This document shows positions 22,451 through 34,418 of a DNA stretch of 64,000 nt, one piece after another. This DNA is from Thamnaconus septentrionalis. Taxonomy: Eukaryota; Chordata; Actinopteri; Tetraodontiformes; Monacanthidae. The position numbers and the translations under genes were made by a program. The DNA is taken from assembly GCA_009823395.1 (NCBI GenBank), contig CM020514.1, positions 11,128,466 through 11,192,465 of the forward strand, in the 5' to 3' direction. The notes below the pieces were generated by a model. The model saw only the letters and a list, made by a program, of their open reading frames with translations. It did no database searches and was not told the DNA's origin. Within the stretch, counting starts at the first letter, position 1, and the number at the start of each line of letters is the position of its first letter.

Positions 22451-25194
22451 AAGCTGGCCTGAATTACAGCATTTCCCATCCTGCTTTGACAACTTGTTTA
22501 TATTTTCTGGCTCAGAAATGTCCTATAAAGGTCCCTGTATCATTACCGCGCTTAGATCTTTCATTCGAATCCCAGGCTCCAAGTGTAGCGGCCCCGCATG
22601 ACGAGTAAATTCAAATGAGTGCACTGTAGAGCTCCAGAAAAGCAGGCACATTTAGCCGTGCGTTTACAGCCTCCGGGCGAAAGACAGCAGGATCAGTTGA
22701 CTGCAAAAAAAACTGAGTTCCGATTTAGAAGGAGACGAAAACAAGGTCATGGAAAGAATATCAGGTCTGGGGCACCGTCACTGACCCCGGGAGATATAGG
22801 AGTGAGGTATCGTGCCCTTTGTCACCTTGCAAACAGAACCGTTCGAGCACAAGTTTGGGAGGCGCAAACAAGAGAAGAGAGGATCATCGATTTTTCCCAA
22901 CTTTTGCCAAGGGGGTGCTGTGAAACATTTTCAATTTTACAATTTGGGACTTTTAACAAAAAGCTTGTGCGTAGAAAACTGGAAGGCACGTCTTTCCCTC
23001 TGTTTATGAGCAATAGCCATTGTGTGAATATAGGACACATTTATTGGCCGGAAATCAAACACGGAGAGAGAAGGATGAAGCATCAAGAGAGCTTGAGAGC
23101 CACCTGCCGCGGTTTAGGACAGCGTCCTTGTGCCTGACGCTGAAGTCGTCATGCGCTTTTTGCTCAGGAAGGAGCCAGTCGGTAAAACGTCCACACGGAA
23201 AACACAGTAATGAGAGACATCAAAAACCTTTCAACGCACACCCACACTGTACTCTCTCTCCCTTTATTTTCCTCCCTCTGGTTATCTAACGCTGCACCCA
23301 AGTGGTGCGCACCTACAGCTTCATAAAAAAGTCTGACCTGGATTTTCTCATTTCTTTGTGGAGGAAAAACAACAAACAAGTGGAAAGAATTTCGCTGCAG
23401 ATGTTCTCTGCCGGCGAGGCTCAGAAAATCACAGATCCACTCCGGACCAACGATGTCAAGCACGGGCGGTAGAGATAAATCACCTTAGTGCACTTGCTTC
23501 TCCGGTCTCACGGTCTCAGACAGCCACCGAAATGGTGAGGACGTGGTGCGATGACGCACAAAGTGGAAACGTTGTAAGGGGCGACAGAGAATCATAAAGA
23601 CGACAGGTGACGGGTAAGGAGTCTGATTAGCAAACTAAGGCGGGGTTCTGGTACGATTTTCATTTATTTATTTATCTTTTTTTTTCCAAGTGAGCCATCT
23701 GTCACTGACTTCACACTCTCGCCACTAACCCGCGAGCTGCCAAAGTCTCTAAACCAAGTGCACAAACACACACACACACACAGGGAGATGTATGTGTGCC
23801 AGGCACACACTCAATCCTGCTCAGTGCTAGCTTGACGAGTTAATCAGCTAATGTCGCGCAAAAATTGGCATTTGAAAGTGGATTAAAAATATATATATAT
23901 AAAATCTGAATTTCTTTGCAGCATTCAAAGACGGGGATTAAGGTAGAACGTTAGCGCGGACGTGTAATTCGGTCTTTAACCCCTCGATTACAACCTGAAT
24001 ACCTGGAATCATCGGCGAGCCCAGCTAAACGACTTAGCGCGGGTGTCGCTAATCTTGTTATAGCTGCACTATTCAGGTGCGAGCACGCCGCCCCGGCGCT
24101 GTTTACATGGCGGCTAAAGCTGAATTTCGGCTCCTCTTCCTCATCTGATACGGCGACGGACAGAGTGACGGAGTGGAAGGTATCACCATTCAAGGGGTTG
24201 GATTCCAGCAGCGGAGGAAATGATGGCGTCCATGTCGAGTAAAAAGAAAAAAAAACAAACAAACATCCCCTCAAGAGTTTGTCTGCCGCGATTTTATTAC
24301 TTTGTGCCAAGGTCGCTGTGAATGAGAGTTCACCGTCCCTGGAGGAGTTTTTCTAGCTGAGAAAACCTTTAAACCAGACGTGGCAAAGAGTGCGCACAAA
24401 AAAGATGTAGTCATGGTATGTTTTTTTTTAGGTTTCATCTCTTCATCCGTGTCCAGTCAACAATATCGTATTAAAGACATAAAGTAGTTCTTTAGCCATG
24501 TCTTACTTGTCTGGTAAGCATCGATATTTGAGTATTAGTCTGCACCAATGCAATTAACAGTTAAAGCCAATGGTGGCTTTGTACTTGCACACAAAATAAT
24601 TAAGTTCTCCATCCTAATTGCGGGGTGTCATCCCAATGTCGAAATAATTTCCCAGTCCCAATTGTCTCAGAAGAATTTTCTAAAAATAAATAAAATAAAC
24701 ACACACTGCAGTCTCCAAACTAACTCTGAATATATGAATCTTCACAGAACTGGAGTCTAACTGAAGCGTTGCAAGTGGTTAGAGTGGATACTTTGGCAAG
24801 AAAAACAACATGGTCGGCATTTCAAGACAAATTGGACAGGTTTTCCCTGGTTGTTTTTGACATTTAGCAAATGTCAAAATGTCTGCTAACAGTGAAATGC
24901 ATCGCTGCTGAGCAAACAACCCAAATCCGTAAGAACTTAGTGGGAGCACGGAACTGATGATGGATAAAGAAAAACACTTGCAACAGTCCGTAAAAGATAA
25001 AAATTTTGGGTTTTTTTCAGGAAATGTCCTTCCTGCTTCAAGTCTTTGTGACATGTTTGACTAAGATTTATTAATTTTTTTTCTTTTCCCTGATTTTATG
25101 GAATTCTTAATTTATTTTGATTTAATTTATTTGGCTACCCAGTCGGTTTGTGATGTTTTTTTTTCTTATGCCGTTTTTGTCTGTTTTTTTTTTT

Positions 25195-25578
25195 AAACTT
25201 TGCACTCCGCACTTTAAGATTCACAAAAAAAAAAAATGTAATGTGCGTTGTAAATAATTTAATAACATTTTATAACTTGTGTTCACTGCTGTACTCTGCT
25301 GTTTTGCACTCACTATTCCAGCCTCTTTGCACTTTCTTTATTCTGCACTACTGTTTGCCTTGCTTTCAACTTACTTCTTCCACTTATTCCAATTTCACAT
25401 CAGACTTATGTTGTTCACTTATTTTTGTACTTTAACACTGCGTGTTTACCGTAGGTCCGTGTGCCCTCGAGCGAGGTTATGTCAATGTTAACACTCTGTC
25501 AGTACTCTTTACAGTACACATCACACTGTACTGTACGCGTCACACGGATATTAAAGCTACCTTGAACCTTGAACCTGG
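25195..25578 (+). mobile_element. 3' end of a non-LTR retrotransposon
   Basis: The stretch has repeated TTTGCAC/CTGCACTACTG motifs and ends ATTAAAGCTACCTTGAACC with the TTGAACC unit repeated. That is the form of many fish LINE 3' tails ending in short tandem units. The element is antisense to st6gal2 and ends about 21 bp from the coding exon 1 donor. The 5' limit is uncertain. Confidence 0.5.
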
Positions 25579-25599
25579 AATTGCACAATCGCTACTCAC

Positions 25600-26617
25600 C
25601 GATCTCTTTGCCCAGACCCGAGCGCAGGATGGCCCCGGCCGAGCTCACCACCGCGCAGGTCCTGAATCGACTCCGTCCCGCCCCTTGGTCCAGACTCTCC
25701 AGCGGCACCGACGGCACGAGCCGGGCCCATCCCAGCGAGGAGAAGGGCTGCTCGGACCCGTCCACCGTCCTCAGCTGGGCGCGCTCCTTCAACTGACACA
25801 GCAGCTCTTTGGCGCTGCGTGTGCCCCGGCGGAGCCCAGTGTAGGACACACGGTGCTTGTTGGCACTGACGTAGTCCTTCATGGCCCGCTGCAGCCGAGG
25901 GCTCAGCATGTCGGCCGACACGGGGCCCCGCCACAGCCGCTGGACCACGGACAGCGACTTGGACAGGTAGTACTCGTACAGGTTGGACGAGTCGCCCCCG
26001 GCCCTGCGGCTCGCCGTAGTCCTCATTTTGTTCCCGCCGCCGCCGCCGCCGTCATCCTCGTCCTCGTGCTCCCTCCCGTTATTTTCCTCCTCCACCTCCT
26101 CCTCTTGCTGCTCCTCGGCGCTGCGGCCAAAGGTGGCGTGACTGTGGTACTCCGCGGCCAGGGAGGCTCTCTCCCGGCTCTGGCCGGCAGGGGCCGAGTG
26201 AGACCCCACGTTTTCCGTACCGAAGGAGGACCACGCCGCCAGGCTCTGGGGGTCCAGGTAATTCTCGTAGGCTCGCGGGGCGCCGCTGGGGCTGCGGCTC
26301 CCCTCGAGGTCGAGCTCTGGGGGGGTCGCGGAGCTGCTCGCCGTCGGCCCCGCGGGCGGCTCGTCATCTCTGGGGCTGGCCGCGGTGGTGGAGGCGGGCG
26401 CCAGGTCGGGACGGGAGCCCAGGCTGGAGTGCTGCAGGTGCTGCACGGAGGTCAGGCGGCGGGTGTCGGGGAGCTGGGAGAGCAGGGAGCCGGCGGAGGT
26501 CAGCGGCTCGTTGACGTGGGCGTCCAGAAAGTAGGAGAGGAGGGTGAGGAAGAGCACCACCCAGGCCAGCATGCCCACCAGCACCAGCTTCCGCCACTGC
26601 CTCATGCTGGACTTCAT
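25600..26617 (-). CDS. st6gal2: ST6GAL2 coding exon 1 (cytoplasmic tail, TM anchor, stem, start of sialylmotif L)
   Basis: This exon starts the beta-galactoside alpha-2,6-sialyltransferase 2, a Golgi type II membrane enzyme. It moves sialic acid from CMP-Neu5Ac onto Gal(beta1-4)GlcNAc ends of glycans. Seen over residues 1-339: a short cytosolic tail (MKSSMRQWRK); a membrane anchor at about 11-31; a long low-complexity stem with an acidic run (168-189) followed by six Gly (190-195); then the conserved block RLQRAMKDYVSANKHRV. Sialylmotif L begins at Cys321 (CAVVSSAGAI). The start at 26617 is chosen because MKSSMRQWRK aligns with the N-terminus of vertebrate ST6GAL2; upstream codons run into a pyrimidine tract and CAG acceptor at about 26683. 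An in-frame Met at codon 5 is an alternative. The exon ends ATC G|GTGAGT (phase 1). It is very GC-rich. Confidence 0.93.
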
Positions 26618-26682
26618 CACCTGGCGCTCGCCGGGGCGCACCTGTTCGGCCGGAGTCGGGCCCCGGAGGTCAGCTGGAGGGG
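26618..26682 (-). other. st6gal2: st6gal2 5' UTR part of coding exon 1
   Basis: Between the start codon at 26617 and a strong acceptor (a CTCTTCC...CTCCTCAG pyrimidine tract ending at 26683) lie 65 GC-rich bases without an ATG. The bases before the start (CAGGTGATGA) give G at -3 and A at +4, a moderate initiation context. The acceptor shows that at least one more non-coding exon lies upstream. Confidence 0.6.
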
Positions 26683-26771
26683 CTGAGGAGGAGAAGAGAA
26701 GAGAGGAAGAGAGCTCTGGATGAAGCAATCATAAAAAATACATCTAGACCAAATCTGGCTGAGACACTGAC

Positions 26772-26834
26772 CTCGACTTATGGCTCTATTTCTTCATGTC
26801 CACGCGGCCTCTTCTTCAGGACTGTGAGCGGACC
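26772..26834 (-). other. st6gal2: Predicted non-coding 5' exon of st6gal2
   Basis: On the minus strand, a pyrimidine-rich acceptor (GCTCCTCTCAG) at 26835 is followed by 63 bases and a donor TCGAG|GTCAGT at 26771. Together with the acceptor at 26683 this leaves an 89-bp intron. ST6GAL2 of other vertebrates also has non-coding 5' exons, but I infer this one from splice signals alone. It contains the mini-ORF ATG AAG AAA TAG at 26797-26786. Confidence 0.45.
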
Positions 26835-27349
26835 CTGAGAGGAGCACAGGCACAAATCAGTGAAGAACAGCGTCTGCAGTGAGGAGCTGTGTGAACAGAG
26901 CACGAACGAGCTGACACACCACAGGGGAAATGGGCTGGGGTGGAGCGTTAGGGGGTAGAGTCGTGTCTGCTCTCCACTGTGTACACAATAAAAAAAAAGG
27001 CTTTCTCTTCAAAGAACTATATGATGGAATCTTACTTCCTCATGACTTCCCCGTTGCGTTACGGGAGACTGAGATTACCGGTCGTTCAATTTCAACCGAA
27101 TCAGAGTTACCCGGAATGAGGAACAGGCGACACTGTTAGTGGGAGTTTAAATGCAGGTTTCAATTTGGAAATCTGCTGGCGATCCATCCAGCGGTGTCCA
27201 GGAAACTCAGCCGCGTCACACAGGTTTGCCCTTTGAATGACACATCAGTGTCACTCACCGGTGAATTTCTCTGTTCCCCACTGTGGAACCACTCAATGCA
27301 AAAAAAGTACAATATGCAAATAACAATGACCTCTTCCATTGTAAGACTG

Positions 27350-27575
27350 AAAGGTCCAGTGTGTAAGATTTGGCTATGAATACATTGATTAAAGTGTATA
27401 AACCACCGAACAAGAAGGTGGACGAGGTGTCCAGGTTTGTGTGCACAGGCCACCGTAGTTCACTGGCAAGCTAGGGAGAGTGAGGGCAAACAAAAGAGCG
27501 CTGCAATCTAAAATGTAACCACTTGATGTTGCTGTTTCTTCTCGAAATCTCCAAATATTACACTGATATAACATA
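27350..27575 (+). repeat. GGTCCAGTGTGTAAGATTT-type teleost repeat
   Basis: The left end AAAGGTCCAGTGTGTAAGAT and internal CACCGTAGTTC...GCAAGCTAGGGAG resemble a repeat common in teleost genomes, whose right end is the reverse complement (...TACACACTGGACC). Here the right end is decayed (ATATTACACTGATATAAC). Identification is from memory. Confidence 0.5.
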
Positions 27576-28200
27576 TAACTTACATAACTTAATATAACAC
27601 TTCACATTTAAAAGCCCTTGTGTGACACAGACATGATGTTTGGGTTTGTTTTTTGCATAAAAATGGAACAGTAGAAAAATTGACTAGTACACTGTTCTCC
27701 CTCTGATTTAATTCGTATTGGGGTTGGACACCACATTGCAACTTTAACAGCGTGTAAAATCAAAACCAGGCAGGCTTACAGAATTATAATATTACAGTTA
27801 TAATATATGGTTACAATACTTCTCATCAGCAGTGTTTCCCTGGTCATGTATTCAAATTTGAAGCTGCGCTTGGCCTGGATAGCAGGGGAAAATTTCATGC
27901 AAATGTGTGCATTTTGAAATGTAAATCACAGATTTCCTGTTGTTCCATTTAGGTCGGGGGACGTCAGAGTGTGACTCATTGGTTTGATGAACAAACAACC
28001 GAGTTCCCTGTGGAACCACAGTGGCCATTTTGGTGTTTCTAGGTGGCGCTAGAGAGCGGATTTTGTTTTTTGGTTTGTTTGTTTTTTATTTCTAAAACTG
28101 CGCACCTGTCTTGATGTAGAGCATGTTTAGAGTGTCAGATTTGGGTTTGAAGAGGGAAGAGGATCATGATAATAATAAAGTAGCAGAGCAACTTGTGGTT

Positions 28201-28457
28201 CTCTCTGGGTTCTCCAGCTTCCTCCCACAGTCCAAAAACAGCATGTCTGATGGTGAATTGGGAACTCTAAATTGTCTGTAGGTGTGTGTATGAGTGAGAA
28301 TGGTTGTTTGTCTTTGTTTATCTCTGTGTGGCCCTGCGATGAACTGGCGACTTGTCCAGCGTGTTAACCAGCTGGGGTAGACTGCAGAAGAGAAGACCTC
28401 CACAACCCTGAGTTCAGGAAGAAGCGCATCTTGAAAATGGATGGATGGATGGATGGA
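28201..28457 (+). mobile_element. L2/Maui-like LINE 3' end with GGAT tail
   Basis: The sequence has TCCTCCCACAGTCCAAA, CTCTAAATTGTCTGTAGGTG, GGCCCTGCGATGAACTGGCGAC and a (GGAT)n tail at about 28438-28457. This series is the very common 3' segment of teleost L2-type LINEs. A copy in the opposite direction lies at 36943-37175. Confidence 0.7.
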
Positions 28458-29924
28458 ACATGTTGAGCACAGAGGAAGAAGACATCGACACCAAGCTGTG
28501 GCCACGCCCCCTTAAAAATGTCCAGGGAGGTTAAATGACAGGTTTGTCGACAGGAAACTAAAAATGCATCTGTTTCATTTCTCTGATTCTTTTTTTTTGG
28601 CTTCTCTCCAGCTGTTACACTGAAAAATCATTTGGATTTTTTTGTTCAGACAGAAAACAAAGTGTGATGAGCTTGCAATTTGCCAGCTTACTTGGAGAAA
28701 CTGACTGCGCTAATAATATAATGATAATGGATGATGCGATTAACTGTCTTTTGAGGCAGTAATTTCTCATTTCCATAAGTGTGACAAAATGCTGGAGGAC
28801 GAACTTCACATCACCAAATAACATGGACCGACTTTGGGCCAGATTCGCCGCCTTTCATTTATCCTCTTTAATACATTCCATGATCAAGGCCGCCCCAATT
28901 TGGAAGCATAATTATTAGACAGTATTCAGTATTCAGTCCTGTGAGAACACAAAGGAAAGTCCATCAGGCACTCGGAAAGCAAGCTGACTGAAACGCATCA
29001 CCACCGTGGGATGCTGTTGTTTTGTTTTTGCTTATTCAAATTGACCACAAAAAACTGAAAGTTTTCAGAAGCAGACGTCTGCTTTTGCCACTTTGGTTTC
29101 TGAGCGACTGCTCATTCTCCCGGCGGCCCTACAGGTCCATTATATATTATATATATTGCATCAAAGTTTAACGCTTACTTTTTTCATCAACAGGAACCAC
29201 TGCTCACAATAACATTTCTCTTCATTGAATTACTGTATGCACTTCTGATCCCTAACGCTACTCTTAACTGTGCAAAATAAAAAATAAAAAACTGTGAATA
29301 ATGATGATAATAATGGTAATGACTCCTCTCATTTAACAACGGTGAACAAACATGTTTCTCCTGCAGCAAATGATTTCAACCATTGCTGAAATATCAGTTA
29401 TTGTTATGTAGCAAATATCACTGTTCAATCAATTCAATAACTTTTTAATCAGTTTAAATTTTCCTTTTTTGTACATACACTTGTTTTTATGACATCCGAC
29501 CTAAAACAGATTACTTGCTCTGCTGTTAATTCATTTCACTTCCCTGATCTTGTTAAGTGCACAAAAAATGACGGCGCTGCAGTCTGATGAAGAACCTATT
29601 TTATTTAATTATTTATTCAGCTTATAACCAAATTGAACAAAATAGGCATCTAATTATCTGCCCTGCTCAGACAGACACCCAGAGAGTGAAACCCATGCCA
29701 GCAAGAAGGTGAACAAAAGAAGCATTAAACTGGCAAACGACCAAAAAAAAAAAAAAAGAAATACCCCAATTGTCTCGACAACTCATAATTAGGAGCTCCA
29801 ACCTCTGAACGTGGCAGCTCTGCTCTTGAGAAAGTGGCAAGGCGAGCCGGGTATTAAGCCTCCTCTTTGCCCTAATTACAGCTTCCTGTCTCGGCTGGGG
29901 TTCTGCAAAAGGGGATCTCAGGCC

Positions 29925-29927
<3 letters not shown>

Positions 29928-30007
<80 letters not shown>

Positions 30008-30009
30008 CA
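29928..30009 (+). repeat. (CA)n microsatellite, about 40 units
   Basis: CA repeat with one GC interruption near its right end. Confidence 0.97.
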
Positions 30010-33000
30010 TATGCAGAGGCACACGAGAGGCCAAAGCTCATCCCCCGACTCTGTCCGAGCAGCGGGGAGAAACTGGGCCAGAGGGAGCGTGGACGGCATG
30101 AGAGAGGGAAAATAACTGGCAGGGAACAGACGCGGACACATCTGCACAAACAGGCGCGCGCCACCGGGTTCCTGTCGGAAAGCACGCGGGGCCGTGCTCC
30201 GCTCCGGCCCTTAAGGCCCAGTGGCGAAGGGGGGCTGGCTGGCTGGGAGGAGGGGGAGGGGGTTTCGTCAGCCAGTAATCTTGAGGTGCAGCGGTTCCAA
30301 CACGTCCGGTGCGCTGGAGGGTCAAAGGTCAAAGGAAATATGCAATTTAACACCTGGAAACGAGCGCAGCGGGTGGAGCCGCAGCCGCCGACAGGCAAGA
30401 GGAGAAACCAGCGATGTGGAGGGGTGCGTGTGCACATGCACACGCACTTGCACGTTCAAGCGCAGGGGGGAGGGCCTCGCCCCGGCCTCACCTGGCAGCT
30501 ATTAGCAAAGCGAACGCAAACCCTCGGCACAGATGGAGAGGCGGAGGTGGAGGGGGGAGGAGCTGGCGGCGGCGGCGGCTGGTGGATACGCTACAAAATT
30601 GCGGGAGCGAGACGCTGCCAGACAGCAAATGACTCGGTGGGAGTTGGAGAAAGAGACGGCGAGGAACACAAAGGAGGCTGGCGAGAACAAAAGGCGAAGG
30701 GAGGCGAGGCGGCGAGCAGCGAGGAGACGCAGACGCAGAGAGGAAGCGAGGCCGCCACCGGCGCCGGTGCACAAGGGCCCTCAGGAGGACGGTTGTGGTT
30801 TACGACCTGAGTCAGAGTGCGCCGGTTAAGACGGCAGCAGGGGGGGAGGAAAAAAATGGGAAGTGAGCGAAAGAGCAGACAGGAGACGGCAGACGATCGA
30901 CAACGGCGCTGTTGACAGTTTGGATGAGTATAAATGAGTTGAATCAACAACAGAACGGCACTTTTGGAAACGCTCAAACGAGCCCCCCTCCCCCTCACAC
31001 GCACGTGTGGCGAGGCCAACTTTGCCACAGGGGGGCAGTAAAGCGGCCCGCGGTGAAGCGAAACTCAGGCCACCACCTCGAGTTTTATCGCTGCTGCGCG
31101 GCGCTAACTAAGAGGATCGTTCACAACAATGACGTGGCGGAGGCCAACCGCTGGAACTGCACCAACAAGATAACAAGTCACAAGTCGGGTGGAGCCCTGG
31201 TGGAGTTCAACCACAAGAGCTGTCGTGTCAAACACACATTTTGCTTCATACTGTAAAAGCCATCGGTCAGACTGAGCTCTAAACCTGCAGTCCGCTGCTG
31301 CATGAATGGAGACTCGTCACATAATTGAGAAATAAGATGGTGTGTCATCATCAAAAGTTGGACACGGTCTACTGTTCTCCACCAGTGACTCACTGTTCTC
31401 ATTAAAAGTTGACGCGTGATTACATTGTTAATGCATGAAATTCATAAAGGAGACCAAAAACAAACGTGGGCTGCAGCTCCAGGCCTCGAAGCCCAGAAAC
31501 ACAACTCGGACAGTTGAACAAAAAAAAAAAAGACAACAACAAGCATCTCTTATCGTTTCGGCCAGCCGAGCGAAAGAGTGACACACTCTATTTTTCCGGT
31601 GCCGTGAACCAGGTGCAGTGTGTTTTTCATCAGCCTCCTGTTGGCCACTTTCGGAAGACGAGAGCGGCGCTGCACAAACGTTTCGGCACACCTGGTTCTC
31701 TCGGTGCTTGACAGGCCAGATTCTCATTCCTGGCTCACTGCTTCCAAACCTGTCAGGATCAGCTCTCTGCCTGCGCAACAGTTCATTTTGAGGTGTTTCC
31801 ACAATGGCGCAAGTGCTCTGTGCTTGGGGTACGGCTCACCATCCCCGTGCGGGTCGGCTCAGCTCGGGAGGTGCGGCACAGTGCGGAGGAAGGTAGAAGC
31901 AACTGCTGCGCGGACACACGTGAACAAACAAGGAAGTGCACAGCTGCAGTGCTTAACTGACACTCAGGTTTTAAGGGCTAGACGCAGCTTGCACAGAGTG
32001 GATGTTGAAGCTGGCCAGATGGTCGATGTTGGCATATAAAAAAAAAAAAAAAAGTGCACGCACACTGAACTGGGAAGGGGGCAGAAACGTTTTCTGCTCC
32101 TGCTCCTCCTCCTTCTTCTGCTTCTCCTTTCTCTTCTGCAAATTCACACTCAATGCCTGTGCGTCACCGCATACAGTCTTGGAATGCACTGTTAAACGTG
32201 AGCGTGCCCGGGCATAAAACAACCTTACCCCTTTGTGAAAGTCGGCGGAGGGCTGGCAGGAAGGAAGGAGGAGGCGGAGGAGGAGGATGAAGAGAGGAGG
32301 AGGAAGAGGGCATTCTTGCCAGGTCGCGGTTGAAAACAATCAGGTCGAAAGTGAAAACACTGCAACACCCAAGTTATCTGAGCGTAAAGGTGCACGTTAA
32401 ATCAACCTGAAAACAGGAGGCAGTTAGGCAATCCAGATGTGTGGTGCTATTTATGCAAGGTGAACCGTTTCCAGTCATCTGGGTCATTGTCGTCCTGAGG
32501 ATAAAAGCAACCGGGCCAAAAAAAACAGTATTTAATTCTCTCCAACAGGCAGCAGAATCTTTGATTTAATAATAATATTTCAGCTCAGCTTGTTGTTTGA
32601 TTTTTGCTTAAGCTGGTTGATGGGGTTGGTTCAGTAAAAACAGGCCTGGACTGAACTAAATTAAAATCTATAACCCAGCAAAAAAAAGGGGGAAACTGTT
32701 TGCCTTAAAAGTACCTTTTATATCCATCCAAGACTTTCCCCTGCATCCCTTCAGGGCAGCCTAACTCAGTAAAATAAGTTGCAGCATGGAAGGTAAAATA
32801 CGCACAACGTGACAGTTCAGTTGTTCCATGTTCCTACAGTTTACATCCCAGCATGCCTCGCTGCTGCTGCTGCTGCCTGCAGTAATATTCTCAGCGCACC
32901 AACGGCACCGGCGTCGCCAGAGGTGACTCCACTGAACTCCAGCCACTGTCTGACTGCCAGGTAAGTGATTGGACAAGCCTGCAGGGAATGCAGCCTGACA

Positions 33001-33349
33001 GCGGAGCGCTGAGAAGTGCTCCGTCTACTTTACGCACCCCGCTGTGGAAGCGTGGGGGAGGAGGGGGGGACGACTTAAGAATTCTTTAATCACAGCCAAA
33101 CTTCAAGAGGTTCCTGTAGAAACGGGAGCTTCTGCCCTTGGCACAGAAAAAGCGGAGGCCACGGGAGCTTTGCAGGGGAAAAAAAAAAAGGGCGGGGGGG
33201 GAGAGAAAAGCGGGGAAGTCGACTCAAGCAAACGAGTTGGAGAACTGATGAGGATTCTGCTTTTAGTTGTTTTTCATCCAAAGCGAGCTGCACTAAACAA
33301 GAAAGGGGTATGACAGGGCCAAAAAGGCTGTGGCTGAATGAGGTATTGA

Positions 33350-33400
33350 CAGAGGTGGCTAAAGTATTCACATTCTGTACTTAAGTAAAAGTACAGTTAA

Positions 33401-33431
<31 letters not shown>

Positions 33432-34418
33432 CTGATTCAACTTCTTTACTCAAGGACTACAAGTAAGAATGTACAGGTACAGCTTTGTAAATAGCAAAAT
33501 TTGCATTTTTTTTTTTTTTTTTGCCAATAATGAAACAGTGCATTTGCTGTTATTTTTGCAAAAATGAAAAAGCTGTGGTCCTTTCAGTTCTGTTTTTTCC
33601 ATAAACTGCAATCAGTAATTTGTTCTGACGAGTGAGCCATTATTGGTTGTTTACACTTTAACAATAACTGATGTTATTTTCTACATTTCTAATTTTCTCT
33701 GCGCTGAAAAACTGAACATTGACCTCAAAGCTGAGGGACTCTAAAATAATCTCCCTCTACAATATCCTCCACTCTTAGTTCAAATAGCTTCAATTCAAGC
33801 AACAACGCAACAATAATTAAACCTGCAAGCAGGGTTGGCGGGACTGAGCCCACCCCATGGACTTGCGGCTGACAAACTGGCAGCACTTTCAGAAAAGATG
33901 TATAAACCAGTATATAAGTCAAAGTAAAAGAAGATTTCAATAATATGAATACTGAACAATTGCGTATTGGCAGTGTAGTGTGTATAAAAGTGTAAAGGAC
34001 GAACTGAAACAGTGATTAGCACGGCGACCCCCGAAGACCCCCGACCTCTGCCGACGCCGCCCCTCCGACATCTGCCGACTCTGGAAGAAGTCTAAATAAT
34101 CATAAGCCTGTGTGTGCAAATGATGCAGATTTTTCACCTCCAGTTTTTTTTTGTTTTTTTTTTGGATGAGGCTGTCAAATGTAAATTTTAGGCCTTGATG
34201 AGACAAACACGTGGGTGTTTGAATGAGCTCCGCTTTTGCAACCTTGGAAACAAACGCTACGAACCCGGTCATTTCTGCGTCTACATGAAATATGCTGGAT
34301 AGTAAAGACTTAAAGTGGGGAACAGAATGTCCAAGAGGCAGTAAAAGTAAATGATCAGACAAATACAAACTCAAGTAAAGTACAGATACCTGAGAAATCA
34401 ACTTAAGAACAGTCATGA
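33350..34418 (+). repeat. AGTAAAAGTACAG repeat family, copy 1 (long)
   Basis: The left part reads AGAGGTGGCTAAAGTATTC...GTACTTAAGTAAAAGTACAG. The right part reads CTCAAGTAAAGTACAGATAC then CTGAGAAATCAACTTAAG. The same two ends occur at 40410-40745, so this is one dispersed family. The roughly 1 kb between the ends may include other insertions, such as the A run near 33409 and the T run near 33506. Confidence 0.55.

Noticed and set aside
22619..23137. 172-codon plus-strand frame
   Set aside because: No domain, splice pair or sensible composition was seen, and it lies within a st6gal2 intron.
25442..26686. 414-codon plus-strand frame
   Set aside because: It is the antisense shadow of st6gal2 coding exon 1, kept open by that exon's high GC content.
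28201..28457. Possible conserved exon shared with 36943-37175
   Set aside because: The similarity is explained by two copies of an L2-type LINE tail.
29667..30443. 258-codon minus-strand frame
   Set aside because: It is held open mainly by the CA/GT repeat and GC-rich bias, with a Cys-Val run and no domain.
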